Source: Streptomyces sp. NBC_00654
GTDB lineage: Bacteria; Actinomycetota; Actinomycetes; Streptomycetales; Streptomycetaceae
Assembly: GCF_026341775.1 (NCBI RefSeq)
Contig: NZ_JAPEOB010000002.1
Span: 682,001 to 746,000, forward strand
Direction: 5' to 3'
Length of the DNA stretch: 64,000 nucleotides
Shown here: piece by piece, positions 8,355 to 16,788 of the stretch
Layout of the letters: every line of letters starts with the position of its first letter
Position numbering within the stretch: the stretch's first letter is position 1
Notes under the pieces: model-generated
Database searches by the model: none
Seen by the model: only the letters and a program-made list of their open reading frames with translations
Told to the model about the DNA's origin: nothing
Translations under genes and position numbers: made by a program

Positions 8355-9848
8355 TCAGATCCGGGAACTCCCGGCCTTCTTGGCGGCGGTCTGCGGCAGC
8401 AGGTGCTCGATCTCCTCACGCAGGTCCTGAATCCGCGCGTCACCCGTGAACCGGTCGGTGAGCCGGTACATCTCGTGGAGCCGGTCCCAGGTGCGGTGCG
8501 AGGAGGTCTCCCCCATCGCCACCAGGGCGAGCCGTGCGTACCGGTCGGCCTGCTCGGGATCGTCGGCGATGAAGCAGGCCGAGGCGAGCGAGATGTAGTC
8601 GAAGATCTTGGACCGCTGGCGTCCGTCGATCCGCAGCTCCAGGGCTTCCTTCGCATGGCGCTGGGCCAGTGCGGCGACCGCCGGATCGTGCTCGGCCAGC
8701 GTGCGGAAGGCGAGCGCCTGCATGCCGTGCATATCGGCCTCGTCGAACATCTGCATCCAACTGGGGGGCGGCACATCACCCTTGTCCGAGACGAAGTACT
8801 CCTCGGCCTCGCCCAGTGTCCGCCGCATGGCCTGACCCCGTCCCAGGGCCGCCTGTGCCCAGGCCTCGATGGTGTGCAGCATCGCCTGTGTGCGGGGCAG
8901 CACCTCGTCGCCGGATCCCGACTTCGCGAGCTTCATCAGGTCCAGTGCCTCGTCGGGCCGGCCCAGGTGCACCATCTGGCGGGCCGCCCGGGAAAGTGCT
9001 TCCCCGGCGCGTGGCCGGTCGCCGCCCTCACGGGCCGCGTGGGCGGCGATGACGAAGTACTTCTGGGCCGTGGGTTCGAGACCGACGTCGTGGGACATCC
9101 AGCCCGCGAGCACGGCGAGGTCGGCGGCGACACCCCACAGCCGCCGCTGGAGATGGTCGGGGTGGCGGTAGGAGAGCATGCCCCCCACCTCGTTGAGCTG
9201 GCCCACGACCGCCTTGCGCTGCAGTCCGCCGCCCCTGGCGGCGTCCCAGGCGCGGAACACCTGGACCGAGTGCTCCAGGGCCTCGATCTCCTGGGACCCG
9301 ACGGGTGCCGCCTCGTACCGGTCGAAGCCGGCCGGGTCCGCGTGCAGGGGGTCGTCGGTGCGTGGCACATCGGCCGCCGGAGCGGGGTCGCTGTGCAGCC
9401 AGTCGTGCATGGCGCCGGTGATGGCTGATCCGGCGGCGAGCGCGGCGCCCGCCCCCACCAAGCCGCGTCGGTTGAGCATGAGGTCCATTCCCGTGAATTC
9501 GGTGAGGACCGCTGCCGTCCGTTCGGGCGCCCACGGCAATCCGTCGGGATTCTTGTCCGTCCCGGAGTCACGCCGTTTCCCCACACGCCCGCGTCGGCCG
9601 AACCCGAGGTCCTCGATGGTCACGACACGGCCGAGCCGCTCGGTGAACAGGGCTGCCAGCACTTCGGGCACGGGATCGCGCGGGGATTCCCCCATGTCGA
9701 TCCAGCGCCTGACCCGCGAGGTGTCGGTCGCCAGCTGGGGGTGGCCCATGGCCGCCGCCTGCCGGTTCACCATTCTCGCGAGTTCGCCCTTGGACCAGCC
9801 GGCCAGGCCGAACAGGTCGGAGAGACGGGTGTTGGGTAGTCCGGTCAC
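8355..9848 (-). CDS. NsdA/NsdB-like helical DNA-binding regulator
   Basis: A 497-residue protein. The N-terminal 70 residues hold an HTH-like segment (LSDLFGLAGWSKGELARMVN then TDTSRVRRWIDMGESPRDP). After a Gly/Ala-rich stretch near residues 120-140 the remaining 350 residues are TPR-like helical repeats. This arrangement is that of the Streptomyces NsdA/NsdB proteins, which negatively affect antibiotic production and sporulation. I cannot tell which paralogue it is. The start is put at GTG 9848 (VTGLPNTRL...) because the domain begins there and GGGGGC precedes it; the frame is open 28 codons further upstream. Direct repeats of CGCCAGGG at about 9910-9940 lie in its upstream region. Confidence 0.75.
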   Translation of the reverse strand: MTGLPNTRLSDLFGLAGWSKGELARMVNRQAAAMGHPQLATDTSRVRRWIDMGESPRDPVPEVLAALFTERLGRVVTIEDLGFGRRGRVGKRRDSGTDKNPDGLPWAPERTAAVLTEFTGMDLMLNRRGLVGAGAALAAGSAITGAMHDWLHSDPAPAADVPRTDDPLHADPAGFDRYEAAPVGSQEIEALEHSVQVFRAWDAARGGGLQRKAVVGQLNEVGGMLSYRHPDHLQRRLWGVAADLAVLAGWMSHDVGLEPTAQKYFVIAAHAAREGGDRPRAGEALSRAARQMVHLGRPDEALDLMKLAKSGSGDEVLPRTQAMLHTIEAWAQAALGRGQAMRRTLGEAEEYFVSDKGDVPPPSWMQMFDEADMHGMQALAFRTLAEHDPAVAALAQRHAKEALELRIDGRQRSKIFDYISLASACFIADDPEQADRYARLALVAMGETSSHRTWDRLHEMYRLTDRFTGDARIQDLREEIEHLLPQTAAKKAGSSRI

Positions 9849-10079
9849 GTCAAGCCCCCAGGTTCTCGGCTGACTTGACACTAACCCCCTGTCAGATGCG
9901 GGTCGACTATTCGCCAGGGTTCGCCAGGGCACGCCAGATGGTCTGCCACCCGCGGTCCGGTGTCAGGTAGGAAAGCGCCACCCCGCCCGGCAGCCCTCGG
10001 TACTCCCCAGGGTGCCGAACGGCCGCCGGCCGGGGCGGCGCACGCAATCTGTCGGCGCGCGAAGGGATCTGTCTCGCCC

Positions 10080-11216
10080 ATGTACACAGCATCGTCCTCC
10101 GTGTCCGCCCCGCCCCGGCCGATCCGACCCATGGGAGCGGGGGGCGGTCCGTATCTCGCTCCCCACTCCGGTGCGCCGACGCCGGTGCTGGGCCGGCCGC
10201 GGCGGGCGGGGGGGCCGGGCGCCGGGCCGCTCAGCGGAAGGATCGACCTGTCCGGGCCGCAGGGCGCGCAGGTGCGCATGGCCATCGTCTCGGTGCAGCG
10301 CATCTGCCCCGAGTTCAACCCGGTCCAGGTGCTGCGCCGCAGCGGCCGTTCGGTCCTGATCGTCGGCACCACCGGCCGGGCCACGGCCGTGGCCAAGTGC
10401 TTACTGGACCACTCCCCGGCATGGACGGAACGGTTCCGGCACGAAATAGCTGCGTACCGCGCGTTCGTCCGGCACCGCCCACCGGTTCGGGTGCCCAGGC
10501 TGATCGCGGCGGACCCGGAGAACTGCACCCTGGTCATCGAGCGGATGCCCGGCCGGGTCGCGGCCCTGACGAGGCACCCTTCCGAGGCCCCGCCCCGGGC
10601 GGATGTGCGGGCCGCGCTCGGTGCGATCAGCCGGGTCAACGCCTGGCGGCCGCCGCCCGGTCTGTTCGAGGCACCGCTGGACTACGCCTCGCGGATCGCG
10701 CGCTATCACGAGCTCGGTCTGTTCACCGACCGTGATCTGGGTGATCTGCAGAAGCTGCTGCACGGTCTGGCGCACGCGGGCGGACGGCAGGGCATGGGGC
10801 AGTTCTGCCACGGCGACGCGCTGCTCTCCAACATCCTGCTGTCGCCCACCGGCCCGGTGCTGGTGGACTGGGAGCACGCGGGCTGGTATCTGCCGGGCTA
10901 CGACCTGGCGACGCTGTGGGCGGTGCTCGGTGACGCACCGGTGGCGCGGCGGCAGATCAGTCAGCTGGCGCAGGCCGCGGGTCCGGCGGCGCGCGACGCG
11001 TTCCTGGTGAACCTGATGCTGGTGCTGACGCGGGAGATCCGGCAGTACGAGACGGCCGTGCAGCGCACCATGCGCGAGGCGTCGCCGGCGGGTGCCGTCC
11101 AGGACCGGCCGGGTCCGCACTTCTCGGGCGAGGAGCAGCGGCTACTGCTGCGCAGGCTGCACGACGACTGCGCCATGGCGCGGCGGGCCGTGCGGGCGGC
11201 GGTCGGCACCCGCTGA
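10080..11216 (+). CDS. Aminoglycoside phosphotransferase-fold protein, with a TTA codon
   Basis: A 378-residue kinase-fold protein. After an extended Pro/Gly-rich N-terminus (about 60 residues), an APH-type domain carries the catalytic-loop motif with HGD at 244-246 ([14 protein letters not shown]) and the metal-binding DWE at 263-265 ([20 protein letters not shown]). The ATP-binding Lys is probably in [10 protein letters not shown]. Family members phosphorylate small molecules such as antibiotics, choline or homoserine; nothing here narrows that down. Codon 108 is TTA (10401-10403), so the protein should be made only when bldA tRNA is present. It is divergent from the NsdA/NsdB-like gene. 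ATG 10080 is supported by AAGGGATC upstream. Confidence 0.82.
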   Translation: MYTASSSVSAPPRPIRPMGAGGGPYLAPHSGAPTPVLGRPRRAGGPGAGPLSGRIDLSGPQGAQVRMAIVSVQRICPEFNPVQVLRRSGRSVLIVGTTGRATAVAKCLLDHSPAWTERFRHEIAAYRAFVRHRPPVRVPRLIAADPENCTLVIERMPGRVAALTRHPSEAPPRADVRAALGAISRVNAWRPPPGLFEAPLDYASRIARYHELGLFTDRDLGDLQKLLHGLAHAGGRQGMGQFCHGDALLSNILLSPTGPVLVDWEHAGWYLPGYDLATLWAVLGDAPVARRQISQLAQAAGPAARDAFLVNLMLVLTREIRQYETAVQRTMREASPAGAVQDRPGPHFSGEEQRLLLRRLHDDCAMARRAVRAAVGTR

Positions 11217-11287
11217 GCGGACCGCGGCAGTTGCGCGGTCCGCGCGGGGACGGGGACCGCGGGAGCAGGACCGGGGCGGAGGGGAAA

Positions 11288-11329
11288 CGCGCTGCGGGGC
11301 CGGTGCCGACACACCGGTCCCGCAGCGCG
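11288..11329 (+). terminator. Long hairpin terminator after the APH-fold gene
   Basis: An 18-bp stem (11288-11305 with 11312-11329, one G-T pair) closes a 6-base loop, CCGACA. It lies 72 bases beyond the stop at 11216. Confidence 0.8.
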
Positions 11330-11362
11330 CTGTTCCTTGCCCGGCGCCGGTTGTCAGACCAG

Positions 11363-11434
11363 TGTCAGGACCGGTGTCAGGCCCTCTGCCAGTGCCCCGG
11401 GAGCAGGGCCTGGCAGAGGAGCCCGGTCCTGACA
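11363..11434. repeat. Two-tier hairpin built of TGTCAG/CTGGCAG repeats
   Basis: The outer stem pairs TGTCAGGACCGG (11363-11374) with its exact complement (11423-11434). Inside it, CCTCTGCCAG (11383-11392) pairs with CTGGCAGAGG (11410-11419). TGTCAG itself occurs at 11352, 11363 and 11375 and again near 11482 and 11489. The element sits between two convergent genes and probably stops transcription from the minus-strand operon. The repetition is more than a terminator needs. Confidence 0.6.
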
Positions 11435-11490
11435 GCAAGGCCCTTCTGTCGGCCGGAAGTTGGCAGCTGCCTGGCAGCAGCTGTCAGGTG

Positions 11491-14400
11491 TCAGCCGGTC
11501 GCGAAGTCCACCGCGTCCACGTCGAAGGAATTGTCCTGCGGCGAGGTGAAGACCAGATAGAGCTTGTGGGTTCCGTTCAGTGCCTGGACGGGAACGGGTG
11601 GCGTGGCCCGGTAGGTGTCCCAGCCTCCGGTGTCGGGAACAGGGGTGGTGGCGAGCAGGGTGCCGTCCGGGGCGTCCGCGCGGAGTTCGACCGCTCCCAC
11701 ACCGTTGGGCGAGGAGAGGGTGTAGCTGACGGTGGCGATGCCCTCGACGCTCATCGGGTCGAAGGCGACCCAGTCACCGTCGGAGATGTCCCCGATCCGT
11801 TTGCCGTTCTCGGCGCCTTCCTGGGAAACGATCCGGGTGCCGGACTGGGCGTCGTGGTACTCGGCCTGCTTGTGCCGGGGCTGGAGCACCGATCGCCCGT
11901 AGCCGGTCAGGGCCGAGACGCCGTCGCCGCCCTTGTCGGTGTACTTGGCGTTGAGTACATAGGTGAGGTCGGCGCCCTCGGGGTGGCCGCCCAGGTCACC
12001 GGTGTCCACGGTGCCCTCGCAGCCGGGGATGTCGGTGGTGGGGTGTTCGTGGTCGTCGTGGCCGAGGGCCGGGTTGACGGTGACCTCGGCGCAGTCGACC
12101 GGGCCGTCCTCGGGGTCGGTGACGGTGACCCTGTACGGGATCCTGTCGCCGAACTCGATGAGTCTGCCGCTGACGGGGAAGTCGATGGTGACCTCCGGGG
12201 CGGTGTTGCCCGCCGTGACGGGGATGTTGGCGTAGCCGGACTTGCCGCCGGCGTCGGTGACCTTCAGCTGGGCCGCGTAGTCGCCCTTGACGGTGTAGGT
12301 GTGGCTGGGGGCGGGCTCGGTGGAGTCGTAGGTGCCGTCGCCGTCGAAGTCCCAGGCGTAGCCGAGCGCGTCGCCGTCGGGGTCCTCGCTGCCCTCGGCG
12401 GAGAAGTCGACCTTCAGCGGCACGGGACCGTCGGTCGCGGAGGCGGTGGCCCTGGCGACCGGGGCGCGCTGTCCCTGGGCGTAGTCGACGCGGTAGAGCC
12501 CCGAGTCGTTGTTGCCGCCGCCGAAGGAGGAGCCCCATTCGAGGACGTACAGCGAGCCGTCGGGGCCGAACGTCATGTCCATCGGCTTGTTGAACTTCTG
12601 CGAGGACAGGAAGTCGTTGATCTTCAGGACCTTGTCGTCCTTGTCGAAGCGGACTTCCTTGACGTAGTCGCGCGCCCACTCGTAGAAGAAGCTCGCGCCC
12701 TCGAAGTAGGCGGGGAACTTGGTGGTGGAGGGGTTCTTGCTGTCGTAGTGGTAGACCGGTCCGCTCATCGGGGCCGAGCCGCCGCTGCCGACCTCGGGAA
12801 ACTCCGGGGAGGCGCCGTATCCGTACCAGATCTCCGGCTGCTGGACCGGGGGGAGTTCGCGCAGCCCGGTGTTGTTGGGTGAGGCGTTGACCGGCTTGGC
12901 GCAGTCGAACTTGGGGCCGACCTCCTCCGTGTCCGGGTTGTAGGGGGCGTACGCCTGGTTGTTGCCGTGGCAGAACGGCCAGCCGAAGTTCCCGGCCTTC
13001 TTGATGACGTTGTACTCGACGAGGCCCTCGGGGCCGCGGTCGGTGGTGGGCAGTCCGCGGTCGGGGCCGTAGTCGGAGGCGTGGACGTAGCCGGTCTTCG
13101 GGTCGACGGTGAAGCGGAACGGGTTGCGGAAGCCCATGGCGTAGATCTCGGGGCGGGTGTCCACGGTTCCCTCGGCGAAGAGGTTGCCCTTGGGGATGGT
13201 GTAGCCGCCCGCGTCGGTGGGCCTGATGCGCAGGATCTTGCCGCGCAGGTCGTCGGTGCTGCCGGCGGTACGGGCGGCGTCGAGCATCTCCTTGCCCTCG
13301 CGCCAGTCGAGCGGGGCGTAACCCTGCCAGTCCGGATCGAGGTTGGGCGGGGTGTCGTCGCCGACGCCCAGGTAGAGGGTACGGCCGGGGCCGAACTCGA
13401 CGGCGCCGCCGGTGTGGCCCGGTTCGGGGAAGGTGCGGTCGCGGTAGGCGGGGACGTCGAGGAGTGTCTTCTCGCTGGTGAGGTCGAGGGTGTTGCCCTC
13501 GACCGTGAAGCGGGAGAGCCGGTTGACGTCCTGGGTGGCGCCCGCGGGGGCGTAGTAGAGGTAGATCCAGTGGTTCTTCGTGAAGTCCGGGTCGAGTTCC
13601 ATCCCGACGAGGCCGTCCTCGCCACCGCCGTAGACGTCGAGCTTTCCGGCGGTGGTGGTGGCGTGCGTGGCGGGGTCGAAGACGTTCACCTCACCGCTGC
13701 GCTGGATGTAGAAGACCCGTCCGTCCTTGGCGACGTCCAGTTCCATCGGGTCGGCGGTGTTGTCGTCGAGGGTGACCTTCTCGTAGCCGTTCCACACGGT
13801 GCCGCCGCAGTCGCCGGGCTTGTTGCCCGCGGCCCACCGGAGACCGCCGATGACGTGGTCGCGGAAGGCGGCCTCCGTGTACGCGGGGATGTCGTGGCCC
13901 ATGGCGGTGGCCCAGACCCTGCCGCCCTCGGTGTTGCGGCACCAGGAGATGGGGTGGTCGGCGCCCATCGCGGAGCCGCCCGGGTCGTAGGTGGTCTCGT
14001 CGGCGGTGACCAGGACATGGACGTCACCGCGGGGGTTGGCGTCGAAGTTGTACCACTCCTCGGGGCGCTCCCAGCGTTCGGGGAGACCGGCGGTGGAGGG
14101 GTGGACACGGTCGGCGACCTTGGCGGTGCCCTTCAGGACACCGGGCGAGTGGGCGGGCATGTGCGCGCCGCCGTTGATGACCTCGTCCCACCAGGGGAAC
14201 TCCTGCTCGACTCCCATGTCGAGGGTGTTGTGGAGGGCGACGATGCCGCCTCCGCCCTGTACATAGGAACGCAACGCTTCGCGCTGGGCGTCGGTGTCCC
14301 ACACCATGCCGGAGTTCTGCAGCATGACGACGGCGTCGAACTCCTTGAGCTTCGCGTCGTCAAAGACCGCGGGGTCGGCGGTCTCGACGAGGGAGAAGTT

Positions 14401-14622
14401 GTTCTCCGCCGCCTCCTCCTCGAACATCTGGATGCCCGCGGGGATGGAGGCGTGGACATAGCCCGCGGCACGGGTGAAGAGCAGGACGTTGAAGGCGGGT
14501 GCCTTGCCGGTGGTCGCCGCGCCGGCCGGCAGCGCGGTCAGGGCGAGGAGCAGGGCGCCCACCGAGGCGATCAGCGCCCTCCCTATGTCACGAGCATGAC
14601 ATTTCCATCGTTGGCGGCTCAC
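11491..14622 (-). CDS. Secreted ThuA / sorbosone dehydrogenase / PKD / CBM6-like multidomain protein
   Basis: A 1043-residue exported protein. A signal peptide (1-37) is followed by a ThuA-like domain (about 41-268, from FNVLLFTRAAGYVHASIP to HVIGGLRWAAGNK). Next comes a beta-propeller of the PQQ-dependent glucose/sorbosone dehydrogenase type (about 275-715, with GLVGMELDPDF, RGKILRI and AMGFRNPFRF). A PKD domain (about 720-795, YAWDFDGDGTYDS) and a C-terminal carbohydrate-binding module of the CBM6 kind (about 917-1043) complete it. ThuA domains occur in disaccharide utilisation. Here the protein probably oxidises or binds a sugar outside the cell whose product the upstream transporter imports. 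It is the last gene of that operon. GTG 14622 is chosen because AGAGGACC precedes it. Confidence 0.88.
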   Translation of the reverse strand: MSRQRWKCHARDIGRALIASVGALLLALTALPAGAATTGKAPAFNVLLFTRAAGYVHASIPAGIQMFEEEAAENNFSLVETADPAVFDDAKLKEFDAVVMLQNSGMVWDTDAQREALRSYVQGGGGIVALHNTLDMGVEQEFPWWDEVINGGAHMPAHSPGVLKGTAKVADRVHPSTAGLPERWERPEEWYNFDANPRGDVHVLVTADETTYDPGGSAMGADHPISWCRNTEGGRVWATAMGHDIPAYTEAAFRDHVIGGLRWAAGNKPGDCGGTVWNGYEKVTLDDNTADPMELDVAKDGRVFYIQRSGEVNVFDPATHATTTAGKLDVYGGGEDGLVGMELDPDFTKNHWIYLYYAPAGATQDVNRLSRFTVEGNTLDLTSEKTLLDVPAYRDRTFPEPGHTGGAVEFGPGRTLYLGVGDDTPPNLDPDWQGYAPLDWREGKEMLDAARTAGSTDDLRGKILRIRPTDAGGYTIPKGNLFAEGTVDTRPEIYAMGFRNPFRFTVDPKTGYVHASDYGPDRGLPTTDRGPEGLVEYNVIKKAGNFGWPFCHGNNQAYAPYNPDTEEVGPKFDCAKPVNASPNNTGLRELPPVQQPEIWYGYGASPEFPEVGSGGSAPMSGPVYHYDSKNPSTTKFPAYFEGASFFYEWARDYVKEVRFDKDDKVLKINDFLSSQKFNKPMDMTFGPDGSLYVLEWGSSFGGGNNDSGLYRVDYAQGQRAPVARATASATDGPVPLKVDFSAEGSEDPDGDALGYAWDFDGDGTYDSTEPAPSHTYTVKGDYAAQLKVTDAGGKSGYANIPVTAGNTAPEVTIDFPVSGRLIEFGDRIPYRVTVTDPEDGPVDCAEVTVNPALGHDDHEHPTTDIPGCEGTVDTGDLGGHPEGADLTYVLNAKYTDKGGDGVSALTGYGRSVLQPRHKQAEYHDAQSGTRIVSQEGAENGKRIGDISDGDWVAFDPMSVEGIATVSYTLSSPNGVGAVELRADAPDGTLLATTPVPDTGGWDTYRATPPVPVQALNGTHKLYLVFTSPQDNSFDVDAVDFATG

Positions 14623-14680
14623 ATGGGTCCTCTCTCGACGGGTGGACGAGCAGGGTCGGGGTACGGCGGCGGCCCGGGGG

Positions 14681-15577
14681 TCAGGGGGCGGCGGCCGGGG
14701 GCTGTTCCAGGGCGGCCAGAGCGGTACGCAGGAAGGCCAGGCCCTCCGTGGCGATGGTGTCCTGGGCGGGGGCGAGCGGCCGCCACACCGAGGCGGCGAC
14801 CGCGATGGCGTCGTTGTGCGCGGTGAACGACTCGATGCACAGCGGCCCCCGGTACCCGCTCGCCAGGAGCGCGGTGAGGAAACCGGTCCAGTCGAGGGAG
14901 TCGGCGCCGGGGGTGCCCCGGTCGTTGGCGCACACCTGGACATGGACGATGCGGCCCGCGGCGCGGTGGACGGCGGCGGCCAGGGAGCGTTCCTCGATGT
15001 TCTGGTGGTACGTGTCCAGCGCCAGGCCGATGGTGTCCCCGGGGAGCCCGGTGAGGGCGTCGAGGGTCTGCTCGACGGTGTTGAGCAGACTCGTCTCGTA
15101 CCGGTTGAGGGGTTCCACCCCCAGCCGTACACCGGCGTCCGCGGCATGGCGGACGACCGGAGCGAGGTTCTCGCGCAACTCCGCGTAGGCCGCTTCGCGT
15201 TCGCGCCGGTCCAGCCGCCAGGTGCGCCCGACGGCCGCGTAGAGGGGCCCGGCGACGGTGGGGGCGTTCAGCGCGTGGGCGGCGTCGACGCAGCGGCGCA
15301 GATAGTCCTGGGTGACCTGGACGGTACGCGGGTCGGTGCGGACGAGATCGCGGTCGGGCGGCATCACGGCGATCACCGCGGCGGGCGCGAGCCCGGAGAC
15401 GTCGAGGAGTCTGCCCACCGACGCGGGTGACCAGTCACGTTCGTTCTCCAGCGGGATCTCGACACAGTCGAAACCCCAGGCGGACAGGCGCGGCAGGACG
15501 TCGCCGAGTGCTTCGTACGTCACGGGGGAATGCCAGATCCACGGGTTCGCGCCGAGGGGGAGGCGTACGGGGCTCAC
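14681..15577 (-). CDS. Sugar phosphate isomerase/epimerase (AP endonuclease-2 TIM barrel)
   Basis: A 298-residue TIM-barrel protein of the xylose isomerase-like superfamily. LGANPWIWH starts the first strand. WGFDCVEIPLEN, GVRLGVEPLNRYETS, IGLALDTYHQNIEE and YRGPLCIESF place the metal-binding Glu/Asp/His residues at strand ends as in the family. Such enzymes interconvert ketoses, keto-inositols or their phosphates. The GTG start at 15577 overlaps the stop of the binding-protein gene by 4 bases (GTGA) and is preceded by GGGAGGGAAGAA, so translation is coupled. The product may act on the sugar brought in by this operon; the exact substrate is not visible. Confidence 0.85.
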   Translation of the reverse strand: MSPVRLPLGANPWIWHSPVTYEALGDVLPRLSAWGFDCVEIPLENERDWSPASVGRLLDVSGLAPAAVIAVMPPDRDLVRTDPRTVQVTQDYLRRCVDAAHALNAPTVAGPLYAAVGRTWRLDRREREAAYAELRENLAPVVRHAADAGVRLGVEPLNRYETSLLNTVEQTLDALTGLPGDTIGLALDTYHQNIEERSLAAAVHRAAGRIVHVQVCANDRGTPGADSLDWTGFLTALLASGYRGPLCIESFTAHNDAIAVAASVWRPLAPAQDTIATEGLAFLRTALAALEQPPAAAP

Positions 15578-16788
15578 TTCTTCCCTCCCCACTTCTCCGG
15601 GAAACCGGGCAGGTCCTCGCAGCCGCACATCGCGTAGTGCAGCGGGGGCATACCGGGCTTGAGGTACTGGTCGAGGGTGTCCTCGGTGACGGTGGGCTGC
15701 GGCAGTTTCCATTCCCTGGGGACCTGCTCGCCCCGGAGGATCCTCAGCGCGGCGATGACGGGCGTACGCCACTGGAACGTCGGGTACGAGGGGGCGACGG
15801 CGGTGAGCTTCTTGTCCTTCCACGCCTGGAGGAAGTCCTGCTGGTCCTCTCCGGTGATCGGCGGTACGTCCCTGCCCGCGTCCTCGAACGCCTCGACGGC
15901 GGCGACGGCGGTCGCGCCGGAGTCCATCCAGACGCCGTCGATCCTGCCGTGGCGGGTGAGTGCGTCGGAGACGATGGACTTGGTCCTGGCGGGGTCGCCG
16001 TCGGTGAACTTCACGTCCACGACGTCCAGTCCGCTCCGGTCGAACGCGAGCTTCGCCGCCGACCAGCGGGTCTCCAGCACATCGACGCCGGGCGAGATCC
16101 GCAGGGCGAGGACCTTGCCCCCGGACTTGACCTTCCCGACCAGGAAATCGGCGGCGGCCGCCCCATATCCGTAGCCGCCGACGGGGTTGATGAAGGTGAC
16201 CGCGCAGTCACTGTCCACACCCCGGTCGAAGACGATGACGGGCAGTTTCGCGCAGGCCTGTTTCACCGCGGGGGTGAGGGTCGCGGTGGTGTTCGGGGAG
16301 ACGATCAGGGCGTCGCAGCCCCTGCCGGTGAGCTCCTGGATGTCGGAGATCTGTTTGTCGTCCTTGCCCTGGGCGTCCAGAACGGTGAACTCGGTGATCT
16401 CCTTGTGGAGCGCGACCTCGGCCCTCATGTTCCTGAGGCCGACCTGACGCCAGGGGTTGAACACCCCCGCGTTGGAGAAGCACAGGTGCAGGCCACCGGA
16501 TCCCTTGCGCCGGTACTGGGAGGTGTCGGTGAACTCGGGCCGGAGCATCTGCTCCCACGGCCTGTCCGCCGGGCCCTGGGCCGCCTCCTCGCCGAGGGCG
16601 AGCTGCCGTTCGTACTCGGTCCGGTCGAAGAACTTCGACTGTTCGCCGGTCCCGGAGCCGTCGGCGGGACCGGCGGACGTGGCCGACGGGGGGTTCGACG
16701 GCACATCGCTCGTACACCCGGCGAGCAGGGCCGCGCCGAGCACAGCGGTCACGGGGAGGAGGGTGTGCCGGGTCAGTCGCGTACTCAT
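15574..16788 (-). CDS. Sugar ABC transporter substrate-binding lipoprotein (CUT2 type)
   Basis: A 404-residue lipoprotein. The signal peptide ends in the lipobox LLAGC, so it should be anchored outside the membrane. The mature part is a type I periplasmic-binding fold, with SNAGVFNPWRQVGLRNMRAE, LIVSPNTTATLTPAVKQA, VIVFDRGVDS and MDSGATAVAAVEAFEDAG, as in ribose/allose-type receptors. The C-terminus carries an unusual CGCEDLPGF tail. It follows the second permease with an ATGA overlap and precedes the isomerase with a GTGA overlap. Having the receptor after the permeases is a less common gene order. Confidence 0.92.
   Translation of the reverse strand: MSTRLTRHTLLPVTAVLGAALLAGCTSDVPSNPPSATSAGPADGSGTGEQSKFFDRTEYERQLALGEEAAQGPADRPWEQMLRPEFTDTSQYRRKGSGGLHLCFSNAGVFNPWRQVGLRNMRAEVALHKEITEFTVLDAQGKDDKQISDIQELTGRGCDALIVSPNTTATLTPAVKQACAKLPVIVFDRGVDSDCAVTFINPVGGYGYGAAAADFLVGKVKSGGKVLALRISPGVDVLETRWSAAKLAFDRSGLDVVDVKFTDGDPARTKSIVSDALTRHGRIDGVWMDSGATAVAAVEAFEDAGRDVPPITGEDQQDFLQAWKDKKLTAVAPSYPTFQWRTPVIAALRILRGEQVPREWKLPQPTVTEDTLDQYLKPGMPPLHYAMCGCEDLPGFPEKWGGKK

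Noticed and set aside
9910-9940. CGCCAGGG direct repeats as an attachment site or insertion-sequence end
   Set aside because: Only short imperfect direct repeats are present, with no integrase, tRNA or inverted ends; at most a regulator binding site.
11092-14826. Long plus-strand open frames (596 and 619 codons) across the ThuA/dehydrogenase gene
   Set aside because: They are Gly/Val/Arg-rich antisense frames caused by high GC at codon position three; the minus-strand frame carries all recognisable domains.
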